Assembly: GCA_037833965.1 (NCBI GenBank)
Contig: AP031354.1
Coordinates: 14,548,001 to 14,612,000, forward strand
From: Marchantia polymorpha subsp. ruderalis
Lineage: Eukaryota > Streptophyta > Marchantiopsida > Marchantiales > Marchantiaceae
Length of the DNA stretch: 64,000 nucleotides
Reading direction: 5' to 3'
This document shows, in pieces, positions 39,688-52,500 of the stretch. Each line of letters opens with the position of its first letter. Positions within the stretch are counted from its first letter, which is position 1. The translations under genes and the position numbers were made by a program. The notes below the pieces were generated by a model. The model was not told the origin of the DNA and did no database searches. It saw only the letters and a program-made list of their open reading frames with translations.

Positions 39688-40979
39688 TTACAGGTCCTGA
39701 AAAAAATTCGAAATAACGTCAAAAGGTCCCCAAGGATCCGAAAATAAAGCAAAACAAAGATCTTCTAATTCGATGAATTCGTAAGTTTCTCTCCCACCTT
39801 TTGCGCACCTCTCACATACCCCCGACAAGGCGCTAAGAGTGGTCCTCTCCATGAAATCCTTCTTGTGCCGCCCGCAAATGGCGGTGTTACATTTTGCGCA
39901 CTTGGGCGACTGTGCCCAGCAGCTGAAACAAAGATACCGCCGGCAGCAGGCCCTCTCAAACTCCTTGTCATAAGGCACGCAAGTACCGCACGCACTACAA
40001 CTCGGCAAACAAATGAAACACCCCTCGCAAGCTTTGATGGTGTCAATCCTTGCTGCATTCTCACAACTTTTCCTCATACAGTCGAACACAACCTGCGCAT
40101 AATTATGTTTGCACAAGTGACAAATCTCAACATCCATAGCTCGATCGTCATCAATGGTACTTGAGGACAGGTAAACAGGCCAAGTCGTCGGTGATTGGTA
40201 AAGAGTCCAAGTGGTCTTTAAATGGAGTCCGTTTGCTCTCAACATCATATCTCTCTGAGTAAACTCGTTCTGCTCCTCGATTTTAAATTTTCCAAGGATT
40301 TGCAACTGTTTGATACCGCTCATCCCTTTCGAACGACTCACTGCACAGTGCTGCTCCACCGTATGCACAAGGGCATCAATATTGAGCTGTATACATCCTG
40401 GGACCTCCAGCTGCAAGAATTTGTAGGAGTAAGCTACTATGGAAACCATGTAAGAAACAAAGTTGATAGTAGAAACTGCAGATAGAAGAAAATGAAGTTT
40501 CGGCAGGAGATGTTGCTAACCTTCTCAAGCTGGGGACAGAGTGATAGCGCATTGGACAGTCCTTCATCAGTGATCCTTAAACATGTGACTAGTCTCATAC
40601 TCTTCAGTAATCCACCTGCCCTCTTGACAAGGGTCATAAGAATGTCATCTGTCAGGGCCCTGTTTAGAGGGCGTTCAACCCCTAACTTCCTCCACACCAG
40701 AACATCATTCACTCGGCTGCGCATTTGCTTGCTTACCCTCTCGAGCGTGAGAAGAGATTTCAAATCTGCGTATGGTAAGATGGAGGGAAACCCGTCGGGA
40801 GTGCCATCGGAGTGTTCAGTACAGAGAGCAGCCTCCTCTTCCTGCCTTTCCTGCAACATCGAGTTGGAGCAAGATGGTCGATGTGAATTTTCTGTTAACT
40901 CTTGCTCCAATTCCGCGGAAGAACTTTCACAAGACAGACCTGACAGCTTCTCAGTCAAAGCTTTCTCTACTGTCCCCAT
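39688..40979 (-). CDS. F-box plus cysteine-rich protein, copy 2
   Basis: Exon 1 is 40979-40521 (153 codons), exon 2 is 40410-39688, with a 110-base GT-AG intron in phase 0; the product is 393 aa. Exon 1 holds a Glu/Ser-rich N-terminus, then an F-box-like segment (FPSILPYADLKSLLTLERVSKQMR, residues about 63-86, followed by VWRKLGVERPL) and one leucine-rich-repeat-like motif (LRITDEGLSNALSLCPQL). The F-box would recruit SKP1 in an SCF ubiquitin ligase. Exon 2 ends in cysteine clusters (CHLCK; CEGCFICLPSCSACGTC; CCRRYLCFSCW; CAKCNTAIC; CERCAKG), probably zinc-binding and a candidate substrate-binding part. I know no named family with exactly this pairing. Copy 1 (35,430-36,718) is its broken duplicate. 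Confidence 0.75.
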
Positions 40980-41808
40980 GTTTACTACCCTAGCAATTTC
41001 TCACGATCTCAGTTCGCTGACGACCCCGCACTGCCATACTGAGTCTTTGATTATTGGCAGCGTCGTAACGAGAATTCACGAGAATTCATCACAAAAATAT
41101 CATGAATACTGAGCAATCTCTTCTGCGGATAGTTTTCCTCTAGCTCCAATTCCAGCTTCTAGTCCTGAACATGCTCCAGTAATAAAAGAATGTCGTTCTA
41201 GAACCTACCCTGAAACCTCTTCTTAACTGCATCTGATTCCCACTAGAGTAACGTTGAACTCAGAAACCGATATATTCCGTTTGGTGATTCATTAGTCTAA
41301 TCCACGTGCATGCGTGCGAACGAAGCTTTCAAGATTAAACTACTTAGTTTGTTCTCATCTTTTGCAAATCCTACACAATCGTCCAAGAGCATGAGCGCCT
41401 TCTAGATTGTCTCCTGGAATTATGGTAAATAGATCAACCCCGTGGATCGAAAAGGTCAAAAAGCTGAAAAATACGATACAAACAATCCAACTCTAACCTT
41501 TATAAAGTATTCTGTCACTCTTGCCTCTATCAATGCGGTCGCACATTAGAAACAATCGATGGTGGAGGAATGGGGAATCTAATTTTATACGTTGAAAAAT
41601 CATTAGATTGAAAATAAAAATTTGAGACAAAAATAATAAATCAAAAACTATATAAAAAACAATCGATGACGACGAAATAACACAGCCAGTTCCAATTCGT
41701 ATCAGTACCTCAAGTTGCTGACCATAGACATAGCGCACCCTGACCATAGACATAGCACATCACAGACCCATCGCAACTTTCTCAGCCGGTGAGTCTGACT
41801 TGGCAGCA
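39690..41808. repeat. Segmental duplication, unit 2
   Basis: Direct counterpart of 35,430-37,490, with small indels (for example a deletion near 41,190, and an added repeat of 'gaccatagacatagc' near 41,740). It ends at about 41,808, after which AT-rich unrelated DNA begins. Confidence 0.9.
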
Positions 41809-44800
41809 TTAATGTGAAATGTTATATGTCATAAATTAGAATCATGGATATTTTTATTTACAAATAATAAAAATATTTAGCAAACTTAAAATTAATCAAG
41901 TCAGGAGATACTTTCTCGTACTGAAAGTTTCGGAGTAAATCTACAATAATACGCCAGAGTCAAATCCGAACACTATATATACATTAAGGAAAATATGGAA
42001 GGATTAAAACTTATATGTGAAGAACATTATAGCAAACATTGCGTCAAATCCCTGCCATTATAATGGAATTTTGAAATTTTTTTTGTAAATGGGTAAGTGT
42101 ACTGGATATAAATTAATTACATGACTAAAATTGTGCTATAGGGCCTCTTATTTATCTTAAAACCTACATTCAAATGAAGTGAGTTTTGTGAATTCTATAT
42201 AATTATAAAAGAATGACAGATGATGCAGCAACAAATCATTATTTGGAAAAAGAGAATACATTAGAATGACCTTATGTAACAAATATATGTGTAATGTAAA
42301 TATTACAAGCACTATATTTGCACTTTTGGGCAAAATATCGCTTTTGTTTTGACACTTTTCTTGTTTTTGCAGTTACGGTATTCGAGAAAGTCATTTTGAA
42401 ATCTACAAATTGATACAAATAAAGTGAGGAATAGCTCTCTATATAGCCATTCCACTAGTCACTAATTGAATCCGTACTGAAAAGTTAAGCTTATTTTCCA
42501 TGCAGTCTGAACATTCGACAAAGTGTAATCTCATGTTCTCGTAACATAATCTCACTGGTGTTACCCTCAGAATTGTGGGCATTGCCATCGGAGTAGGCGC
42601 GGAGATCCTTATCCTTTCCACATTCAGATTCTCGCGGATTTTCAAGCGTCCGTGAGCATTTATTTGATCCTTTCATATGTTGGCGTTTCTAGCAAGCTTG
42701 TAGTTTGGAATTTGCACTTCGCCTTTGGCATTTCGGCACTTTTTTGTTTAGGTTACAAACTTTGTCTTCTGCTATGCATTTCTATAATTCTGTTTTCGCA
42801 CTATGACTATGATGACTCGTCGTTTTTTTACTTCGGCTCTTTTCCATTTCCACATTTTGGCTTTTCAAGTTCGGCGCTTCAGTAGTCTGACTGTTTGGCA
42901 CTTTAACACTTTAATCCTTCGGGAAAAATGGCGCTTTTGCGCTTCAAGAATTTGTTATTTACCTATGTCGCATACCTATATTTGACTCTTCTTCATTTGA
43001 ACTTCTTTCATTATTTACCCTTCCTACATTTCTTCTTTTCATCATCTTGGCACTTAAATATAAATCATTCTGTATAGCATTAGAATGGATTGTCATAGAG
43101 CATCAACTATATTTTTCGTATCATGTTTGTAAGAGATGTGCATATGAATTGTGAACTCCGAGTTAGTTTCACTCATATATATCTTTAATGACTTTTTGAC
43201 AGCTCAATATATATATTTACTGTATATAATATGTATTATATACAAAAAATAATTTCTTCTTGAATAGTTGCACATAAGAAATTCTCTTCACTCATCACTT
43301 CATTTCAACCCTTATGAACATTTAAAGTATTTTGCAAAATATACTCTTCATGAATGACATACTTATTTGCTACCAAATTGTTACCCAATTTGCTTGCAAA
43401 TTGGGTAAGTTGATACTCCACTTCTCTATAGTACATAATTTAAATATTATCAAAAAATAAAATAAGGGATATTATGTAATTCTCTTTGATTTGAATTTCG
43501 ATAATAATCAATATTTTGAAAAATAAAATTGACTATTTTAGGTATTCTAGAAATTCATTAATTTTTATATTGACATGAATAATATGTGATAACATTAGTA
43601 TTAACGTGAGCAAAATAGTTTGGCAATGATAGTGGCACTTCATATCAGCACTCACATGGCATGGCTTGGCACGTCTGGGATCTCCTTCTCCAGTCATGAT
43701 CTACGGTTCAAGATGGCTTTATCCATCCAATAATGACCACAAAAGTTTGATAGTAGTGTACAATTATGAAATCTTGTCACAATGAATTTGTTAATGTGAT
43801 GTGCATGATTCATCTGCTGGGTTTGATGGAGAGCTTCTGTAGATCATCATCAGAAAACATAAAGAACATGTCAAATTTTTACACTTAGTTTGAATCAAAC
43901 AATAGAGTATCTAATATAAATATCTACATTTTAATTTATTGATATTGATAAAGTCAATATCAATATTAGATTTTTTCAGATAATTTGCAGATTTTGCAAA
44001 TATGCAGAAGTCAAAATTTCATAAAATCAAAAAATCAATGCGTAATAAACACTCAAAATCAAAAAAATACTTAAGTTTGATTTCGAACAAATAGATTCAG
44101 ATTAGAAAATTCCATAGTGCCAAAAAGCCAAAATATAGATGATTCACAATTCCGAAATGAAAGTAAAAAGATCCAAATGCAAAAGCTTATCAAAGTCCAA
44201 AATGTTTATATAATAATTTGCCTCAATGATAGTGTTAAGTAGACAAAAAGAAATAAGAAATGTGCAAGCTAAAATGCATAGTGCAATCAATAAATTTGAA
44301 TATTTTCAAACTCAAATATGCAAAATCAAAAATTTAAATACTCACTTTCTTCTCTAGAAAATCAAATCTACATCTTTGCATCTCATTCGAAACAACAAAC
44401 CACTATTTTAATCATATATGCAAAGAATTACTTTAATGACCTCTAGAGAGCATCATCAAGATTCTAATATGCATCTTAGCACCTAAAGCACTCAAATCAG
44501 CACCTCTACACAGCAAGCAAGCACAACCGCAATATTTGAACACCCACAAGGTTCAAATGCTTTGATTGGTACACCATCACTACTCTTCCAATTCTATGTT
44601 CCTTCTAATAGTTTCAGATGAATTTTTATTTATCTTTAAAGAACCAAATGAATCTTTGTGCGCCTTCAATGTTTCAAATCATCCCTTGTGCATCCAAACA
44701 ATTGAAAACTTTTAGGATTTTTTTCAAACTATTAAACAACAAAAATGTTTTCACTTGCAACTCACATAAGTCTACCCATAACTTGTTCATATTGAAAAAA

Positions 44801-47460
44801 TTATCAATATTCTTGCTTAAAACAATGTAGATGAAAGGAATAAATACAGTAAAATGTGATTTTTTCCTAAAGGGCTTTATTTATAATGTTTGATGCATGA
44901 TAACAAATAACTTCAAATTCTAAAAATTTTGCATTAATTTGATATCTGTCTCTATGATCTAGTTGCCATTTTATTCATTTACCTCACTATGTGACATATG
45001 CACCATGTAATAATACACCTCTTTTTTTTTTTAATATACCTTAACCTTGTTGACAATGTCATAATACAACTTATCATAAATTCCAACACAAATTTTCATT
45101 CATAAATATTGCTGATAAAAATGTATTAAATGATGTCAAAAAACATCTATAGTAAAAATGAAGTAACACTTTTATCTACTAAAATTACATGTGAAAAAAA
45201 ATCTGTTGAATGCTAAGATGTTGCATAAAACCATGAAGTTCAATAAACGTATGTTACTTTGAAAATCATTAAATCAAATCGAAATTTATTTTTGCAAGGT
45301 TTTAAATATGGAAGATTCATACATATTTGGAGGTAATCATATTAATATGGATGATGATAATGTATTGATTTTGTAAGAAAAAAAGCTTTGTTCTTATAAA
45401 AAGATTCAAGATTCTGTTTAAAAGCTTGAATAAAATATCATTATGTTGTGAAAACTGCAAGTTGTGATTGATAACAAAAATTTGAAAGCTAGTAGAAATT
45501 TTAAATAATCAACTTTGGATTGATAATAAGTGAATGTTCAAGTTGAATGATAATGAAAACGATGATAAAAATAGATAGTGCATCCAAAATCAAGACAATG
45601 GCTAAGGTTGTGGATGTTTTTGAGATGTTATTTTTATTTTTTAACTGTTAAATAACTCAAAAGCAACAACATATGAGGTAAAAATGTTAAACTAATCTAT
45701 GTGATGTATAAAATATTTAGATAGCGATAAAAGTGAAAATGATTGTGAATTGTTTTATATCATATCATATCTAATCTTTTGCATTCACTAGTAAGGTGTA
45801 TAGCACCATCCACTTCTTTCTTACATTTCTTCAATTGCTCTTGGATCCTCCACCTTTTAGCTATTTATGTATACTCTTTTATTTCCATCAACATGCATTG
45901 GAACCTAAAACATTCACCAATTCAAACAATGTGACACGTGTAGCAAGATGGTTAATCTGTCAACAGTGACAACAAGTATGTTGAAACAAGAAAGCCAATA
46001 ACAGATTATTTTCAACTGACACAAAAGATTTGTGGTTTATCTCAGCAAGGTAATGTTGATAAGTATATTATTGAAAACCTTAAAGTATGTGTTGTTAAAA
46101 TCTACAATCAATTTTTTTTTATATATGGCAAACTAACACTAATTAGTAAGCATGAGTAAGCTAAAAAAAAGTAAGCAAGATTTGAATCATTTTTTGATGT
46201 AGATTTTGATAGTAAAGTTGACTTATCCAAGATGGATTGTGAATTTTATCAGCTTGATGCATTAATAAAAATTTTGCAATTTTTTTCCCAATACATCGTG
46301 TTATCATGCAATTTTCACATGTAATATAGAATTAGAGAGTAATAACAATTAAGTTACATTTCTATATAAGATTTGAATATATTAATGTGTCTACGTTATA
46401 TTTTATCTAACTTTCATGTATAAATTTACTCATGTAAGAATTTCAAAATTTTTAAGTAACATATTTATAACAAATTTTAGGGAATTCTTGAAATATATAT
46501 CAGTTTTACCTTTAGATCAAGTGCCCAAAACTCTTGTGTTTTGATTTTAATTAATCAAACTAGTTAACTTGTCACTATACAAAAGATTTAATTGTATCTC
46601 TCAATTGCACAAAGGTTTAGATTTTTAGAAAAACTACATATTCTTCCTAGGAATATATCCTCATTATAATAAGTGTTTTCATGCATACATGTTTTATTTT
46701 AACGGATTAAAATACTTATTTTTAGGATAAAATGTTAAAAAGTGGATGGAAAATTAATATATCAGTCTGATCTCTTACATGATATACATTAAAAATAGCA
46801 AGGTTTTCACAATTATTTGAAGACAAATGTATGGCAAAAATAATATATATATATATGACCAGATGGTATTATGTAGGAAGTGCGTTCAGGAAGTATGTGG
46901 AAAATATTTATTTATGTAGTGTGCAAAGAGTTTGATGCAAATTATCATCATGTACTTTTTTGATGAAATGTCAATAAGAAGATGTGTGATGATGGTTAGA
47001 ATAAAATGATCAATTCATGAAAAGAGTTTGTAATCGAAATAAATTGGATAAAAATTGACTTAATTAACTGCCACACTAATATGTATTAAGAGAAGTTATA
47101 TGTTGAACTTATGTTTATGTGTGATGCTGAATCAAAAACAAGATGAAGCCAGCCATGATGGACAATTTTATCATGTTGTTACTTACTTCATTAGGATTAT
47201 GAAATCTTAGATTTGGATGAATATGAACGATGCAATTTTTTCAAGTTTATTCTTAGGTTTTTGCAATGCTATTTGAAAGAAAAAAAGCTGTTTTTTTTAA
47301 ATGACGAAGGTATCGTAATTGTAATAATGTGCATTTTGCATAAATGTAGAGACATCAGCACAAAACCACAAGATGTCTCTTTCAAAATCAGAAAGAGGCT
47401 ACAATTATTGCTTCGCGAGAAAAGTGGGATAATTAGAAATGGTAATTAAAGTTTCGCAAT
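41809..47460. other. AT-rich region, no gene recognised
   Basis: No convincing gene. From 42,700 to 43,060 short words such as 'ttcggcactttt' recur in slightly changed form (a cryptic repeat). A 28-base near-palindrome lies at 43,381-43,408. Decayed transposon sequence is likely but no family motif could be confirmed. Confidence 0.4.
43381..43408. repeat. 28-base near-perfect palindrome
   Basis: Arms 43381-43393 ('ttacccaatttgc') and 43396-43408 are perfectly complementary with only a 2-base centre. Confidence 0.9.
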
Positions 47461-49564
47461 TGAAAAGCACAGAATGATGTCCGGGCTCCTGGAGCGTGAG
47501 GGAATCTACCAACGGCAGGATTATTGCTGTTGTCTATCCAGGGTGACCCGTACGGGACTCAAATACGGTCAACAAGGCATACGGTGAGAGGCAATTATGC
47601 GAACGAAAGGTTAGTTATTGCACGTGACGAAGCCATGCATCTCATGCAGGATCTGCGGCCCGTTCTTGGAGTACAAGAAAGCAAACAGCCATTGCCGCCT
47701 CTCGCCACCGTCGATCCGATGGACGCTGAGCGAAACCGAATTCACAGTCCCTTGTCCAGAGGTTCCACTCCGAGAACGACCACCATCTGCCCTTATCCTC
47801 CGGATCTAGCCCTTCCAAACCAAACTCGAGTCTCGAGCCTCGACGGGACTGCCGACGACGACGGCTGCTGGTCTGTGGAATCTCAGAGTCTTTGGGTTTG
47901 GATCCCGTTGAGATACTTCGACCATCGAAGTCTGGAATGCAGTTCGATCTTCAATCTCCCCGAAACGACTCTTGCAGAGTCAATTCGACGAGGTTCATGC
48001 AGTCTGATGGTCGAGTCCAGTCACGCTGTGATCTCGATAATGTAGTCTGATTTCGGGAGGACGTAGGAGGCGAAGGAGTGCGGGGCTTGCAGTGCCAGAT
48101 ACGCGAGCGCTGTCGCTCAGTCCCTGCGCAGTCTATGGGTCCTGGGGTGCAAGTTGAGGGCATACGTTTGGCAAACGTGACGGAGCGGGATTGTCAAACA
48201 CGTGAGCTGCGTTCGCTTGTGGCGGCCAACTGTTGGAGTGCTCGCAGACGCCTCACCAACTTCTTGTGAAGAATTCCGAGGAAGTGGCGAGATGGCGAGT
48301 TGTCAGATCGTGGTCTGAGATCTGACGTCTAGAAGACGCTCATGTTTCAGGACGAGGAAGTCGTTTTGTGGTTTCTGATAATTTGCAGTCTGGGTGGAAG
48401 CTTAACATAAGGAATTACATGGATCAGGCGTGATGCCCGGGCTTGGTTTCAGAAGGACGTGACGTTTATTCATGTGAGCACTCGAAGCCTGAGTTCTTAT
48501 ATAGTCTCATCCTGAGCTAGATGGCTCTCAGCTCTTTATGGACTTTTCTAGAGCACTTCGGAGGTGGCCTAGATGATGATGATGATGATGAAAATGATTC
48601 TCTCGTCACAGCTCTTCAAGTGCCTCTCGGTCATTAGCTTAAACATTAGCTTCTGTCCGTAAAAGTCAGACTTCTTCGCTTGTGTTACTACGCAGGATTT
48701 GGACTTCTAGAGGGTTTAGATTTTTGCGAAGTGCTCGTAGTGAAAGTTGGAGGAGAAAAATAAATAATTAGCCAGTCAGCTAGCCGCCAGTATTAAAATG
48801 TCACTAGTTCTATAGAAACAGCCAGTTCTTGTCGTGAGTATTTTCTATATCTTTTCAGTAGTCATGCCGCAGTATGTCGTTGATGTTTGTTTTGACTGGC
48901 AGCTGTGTTAGTATTTTTCAGATTTTGCAACTGCTGTCTGAGGTTCTGCGGTAGGTCATTTTAGAGCCTGAGACAGGGAGATATCAAGTCATGGACAACA
49001 GAGATCAGCCTGGCTGGTGTTTGGTCACAGAGGTTAGTGCGCACTACATAATTTTACGGTTGTTTGTTCGGTTATGAATGTTAAACCCCATCTGCATTTA
49101 TGAAGATCCCATAACTCCTTGTATGATTCACTCCTACTATCATGGTAAGCTAGAACTTGAGATGTAGATTCCGTTAGAACACACCCACAATTTGTGCAAG
49201 GGCAAAGCATTTTGTTTTTCTGTTTGCGAAGCGTCAATTCCAGCAGTTAATGGACACTGATGGAACGTGCTGATAGGCGGCAGAGTTTTAAGTTATCTTC
49301 GGATGTGAATGCATGTATGAATGAAGGATCCTTTGAAAGTTGTGTTCTGGTGCATGGGCTGAGTTGAGCTTCTAAGTGTGGGCTCCTTTGCAGGACCAGT
49401 TAGAAACAGAACAATTTCTGGTTTGGGTCCGTTTAAACCAGTGTAATGCACCCTCGACAGCCAGAGATCGCTTCCAATATTTCCAGCTGCAATGACATCC
49501 AGGAGCTGGACTGCTTCTCTTGACCGAGTTTCGAAACATTAGCTCGCTCTAAATCACAGCTGCA
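47461..49564. other. GC-richer region upstream of the TBL gene, unassigned
   Basis: Composition shifts sharply from AT-rich to GC-rich at about 47,460. A 173-codon open frame (47524-48045, +) exists but has no homology I recognise and no typical protein pattern, so I do not call it a gene. The region may include promoter and 5' UTR of the TBL gene. A short GAT microsatellite lies near 48,570. Confidence 0.35.
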
Positions 49565-52500
49565 ATGGAACTGGAGCTTAAGAAGCTGTGTTCGTCTTTA
49601 GGAATGTGTATTAAGAATTGGAAGGTAGATGGAGACCAGGCTAACAGACGATACATTCTCCTGGGCACCTTTGCTGTATTTTTGCTGGGAAGTCTTTGGC
49701 TAGTCACTTTGGAAAGCCGCGACCCATACCTGATGAGTATGCCATGGTCAGACTTCTTTCCTTACGGCACTCCGACAATAGCTGAAAATCCGATGACAAA
49801 CTCAACTGAGGAGCCAGTAATCAAGGCAACTTATCTGAAAGGGAAGAAGGCAGTGGAGCAGTTTCGAAATCATCTTGCTTGTTTCAGGTCCAGCTCTAGT
49901 TCCTTCGATCTTTGAATACCAGCCTCTCTGTCACTAAGCAATAGCGTTGCTTGCGTTCCTGAACTTCCTGTCGACCAATGACGGAACATCCTTGGATGCA
50001 AGAGCAATTGTCAACAATTGTTGTCTTTGTTTCGGTGTTGTGATCATTATTTGCTTGCACTTAGCATACCAGCTGATGAAAAACCACAATCATTGCACTG
50101 TAGTCGGTCTAGAATTTTAACGCAACAAGTTGCTCGTTTGTCTTTGCTCAGCCTGTCTGCCCTTTCAGGTAGACACTGGTATCGATAGCTCTTTCGATGG
50201 CCGAAAACATGGAAGCATTGTAGTGCACGACATTAAAGCAGGCTTTTGTAACTATCCCAAAAATTGTTGCAAGGTCGATGCAGAAGTCGAACTTGTCCGA
50301 CTTTGTTTTGAAAGCACCCAGCTGAGGCGCTTGTTTCTAATGCTGTTATCTTGAAAACGTTGTCCTTTTTGTTCAGTGAGTCAGGAAAGTGGGTCTATGA
50401 CACCACACCACGGCACATGCCATGGAACTCTATCGGAGATACTTATGCTTCGGGATGCGATAGTCGGCATCAGTGGACAGGCCCAGGTCATGTCTCTGGC
50501 GATCAGGCCGAAGCTATAGCAATGGAAGGCGACCCGAAAGACTGGTTGGTGAGCTGCTGAACTGTCTGTGCTGCCGACCAAGTTGTAGAATTTACCTGAG
50601 CCTTCAGGAAAGAGTTCAATCAGAGGCCATTCTGGGGATTTCTTAACACTACTCAAGTTATTTAGTATAAGAATACTTTCAGAGTATGACAAAATCATCT
50701 TCTACTTTTTCAGGTTCGTGAGGAGTTGAAATGGGTGTGGCGGACAAATAGCAGCTGTACTTTCTGGCCAGTCGACCGTGATGACTTCTGCAAGTAAGTC
50801 TTCAAAACTCTTTCGTCCAGTCACTACCATATGCCTCGAATGGGCAACCGATCTTCCACACAGAACGGGCGTAAACCTGGTCCAAGCTCACAGTCATGCA
50901 GCTCAGAAGACAGAAGATGTAAAGCACAATTCTGGGTTAAGACCAAATCAGTCATGCTGACGCTCGTAGATGCTGATGTGCAGCAGTGATTTCGAGTACG
51001 TTTAGTTAGTGACAAAATTGCCACTTAGTGCAGTAGAGCGTGTCTTCTCGTGGAGTGAAGACTTAGTACACACGAATGACTGCAGCGGACATGATATGTC
51101 TTTGGCAAGAGCCTGGCTCGAGACTAACGCCAAATCCCCACAGGTTCTACCAAATAATCCTTTCTTCTACTGATGTGAGATCTTGCTCTGGGTCACGGAT
51201 GTTGGAATGCCACTGCTCGCGGTTTGGACAGAAGACAAGTCTGTTCACTATGTGCAGTATAGAGTGTCGTAGTCCAATCGAATGACCTTAGTGGACATTA
51301 ATTGTCTCCACAGCATTCAAACTCTGTCTCCGTAAACGTCTTCTAAGTTTGCTGGCTGCCAAACGATTGTTTGGCACTCAACAGCGTGACTACACAATGG
51401 CTCGGAGTGATGTTCAGTTGAGATGCTAATTCAGGATGTCCGATATCGTCAAGAGGTTCAAAGCCAGCCATCCCCGGCCATGGGACAGTAGTATGTCTTT
51501 GGAAGCAAACTCAAATCACATCAACGCAAATAAGCATGAATCTCCTCCGGGTAATCCACACAGTTGATAGACTGTGTGGATCTAAAGCATGTAAGGCAGC
51601 TGAAAAGGTCAGATGCCTTATATGCTTAAGAGTTTCGGGGCACTCCCGTTGATTCTTGCATTCGGCGCTGTAACATTGATCTTGTGGCGTTAGGTTGAGC
51701 TCCAATGACCGGCAACTGCCATCGTTTGTGCAGAAGGATAGGACCAAAGAGGAACGTGATGGTGGTAGGGGATTCTATAAACCACGAGATTGCCTGGTCC
51801 TTCATGAACCACCTGGTGCTGAGCGGACAAGGATACGGTCACATGAGCTCCGGAGACCGCAGTAACGATGGAGTGTACGAGATGTGCGGGGACATCTTTG
51901 GGGCGGGAAATGGTTTCAAGGTAGCATTCGTGCGCAACGACCGTCTTTCACCCGTGGCCAACATCAGCGTGGACACATGGAGAAACTTCTACGAGTGGCC
52001 GTGGCTGGATCTGTTGAAAGAGTACGACGTGAGGCTTCTGCTGTTGAACAGGGGGGCACATTACGAGGACGACAAGACTTTCGTGAGAGCTCTCAGACTC
52101 ATCTTTACCATCCTTTCCGAGCACTTCCCTCACATGCAGGTCATCTTCCGCAACACTCCTCCGGGTAATGTACCTTCCCTTCCTGCTCTGCTCGGTTGTA
52201 TCCTTCCTTTCCTGGAAACCTTCAGCAGAAGTCAAACCAAAGTCAATTGTGAAAATTCCACATCCCCATCAGTGCTCGCTCTACGATCCTAAATCCTGAT
52301 GCTGTGCAAACGATCATGATCATGCACTGGTACTTCAAATATAGTAGTCAACTGTATCAACACCCTGCTCGTATAGGATCTAGATACAACTGCTGCTGGG
52401 TGCGAGGCTGCATTCCTGTTAGTGCTCCAGCTGCTAACTCACTTTATTGAGGAATAAAATACTTCAGCTTTGGCACTTGTCTTCCCAAATCTTCTCCATT

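Noticed and set aside
45900-46260. Weak resemblance of broken frames to a hAT-type transposase
   Set aside because: Only a few scattered residues agree; no ordered set of motifs could be found.
47524-48045. 173-codon open frame in GC-rich DNA
   Set aside because: No family resemblance, proline/arginine-rich composition typical of chance GC-rich frames, and overlapping frames on the other strand.
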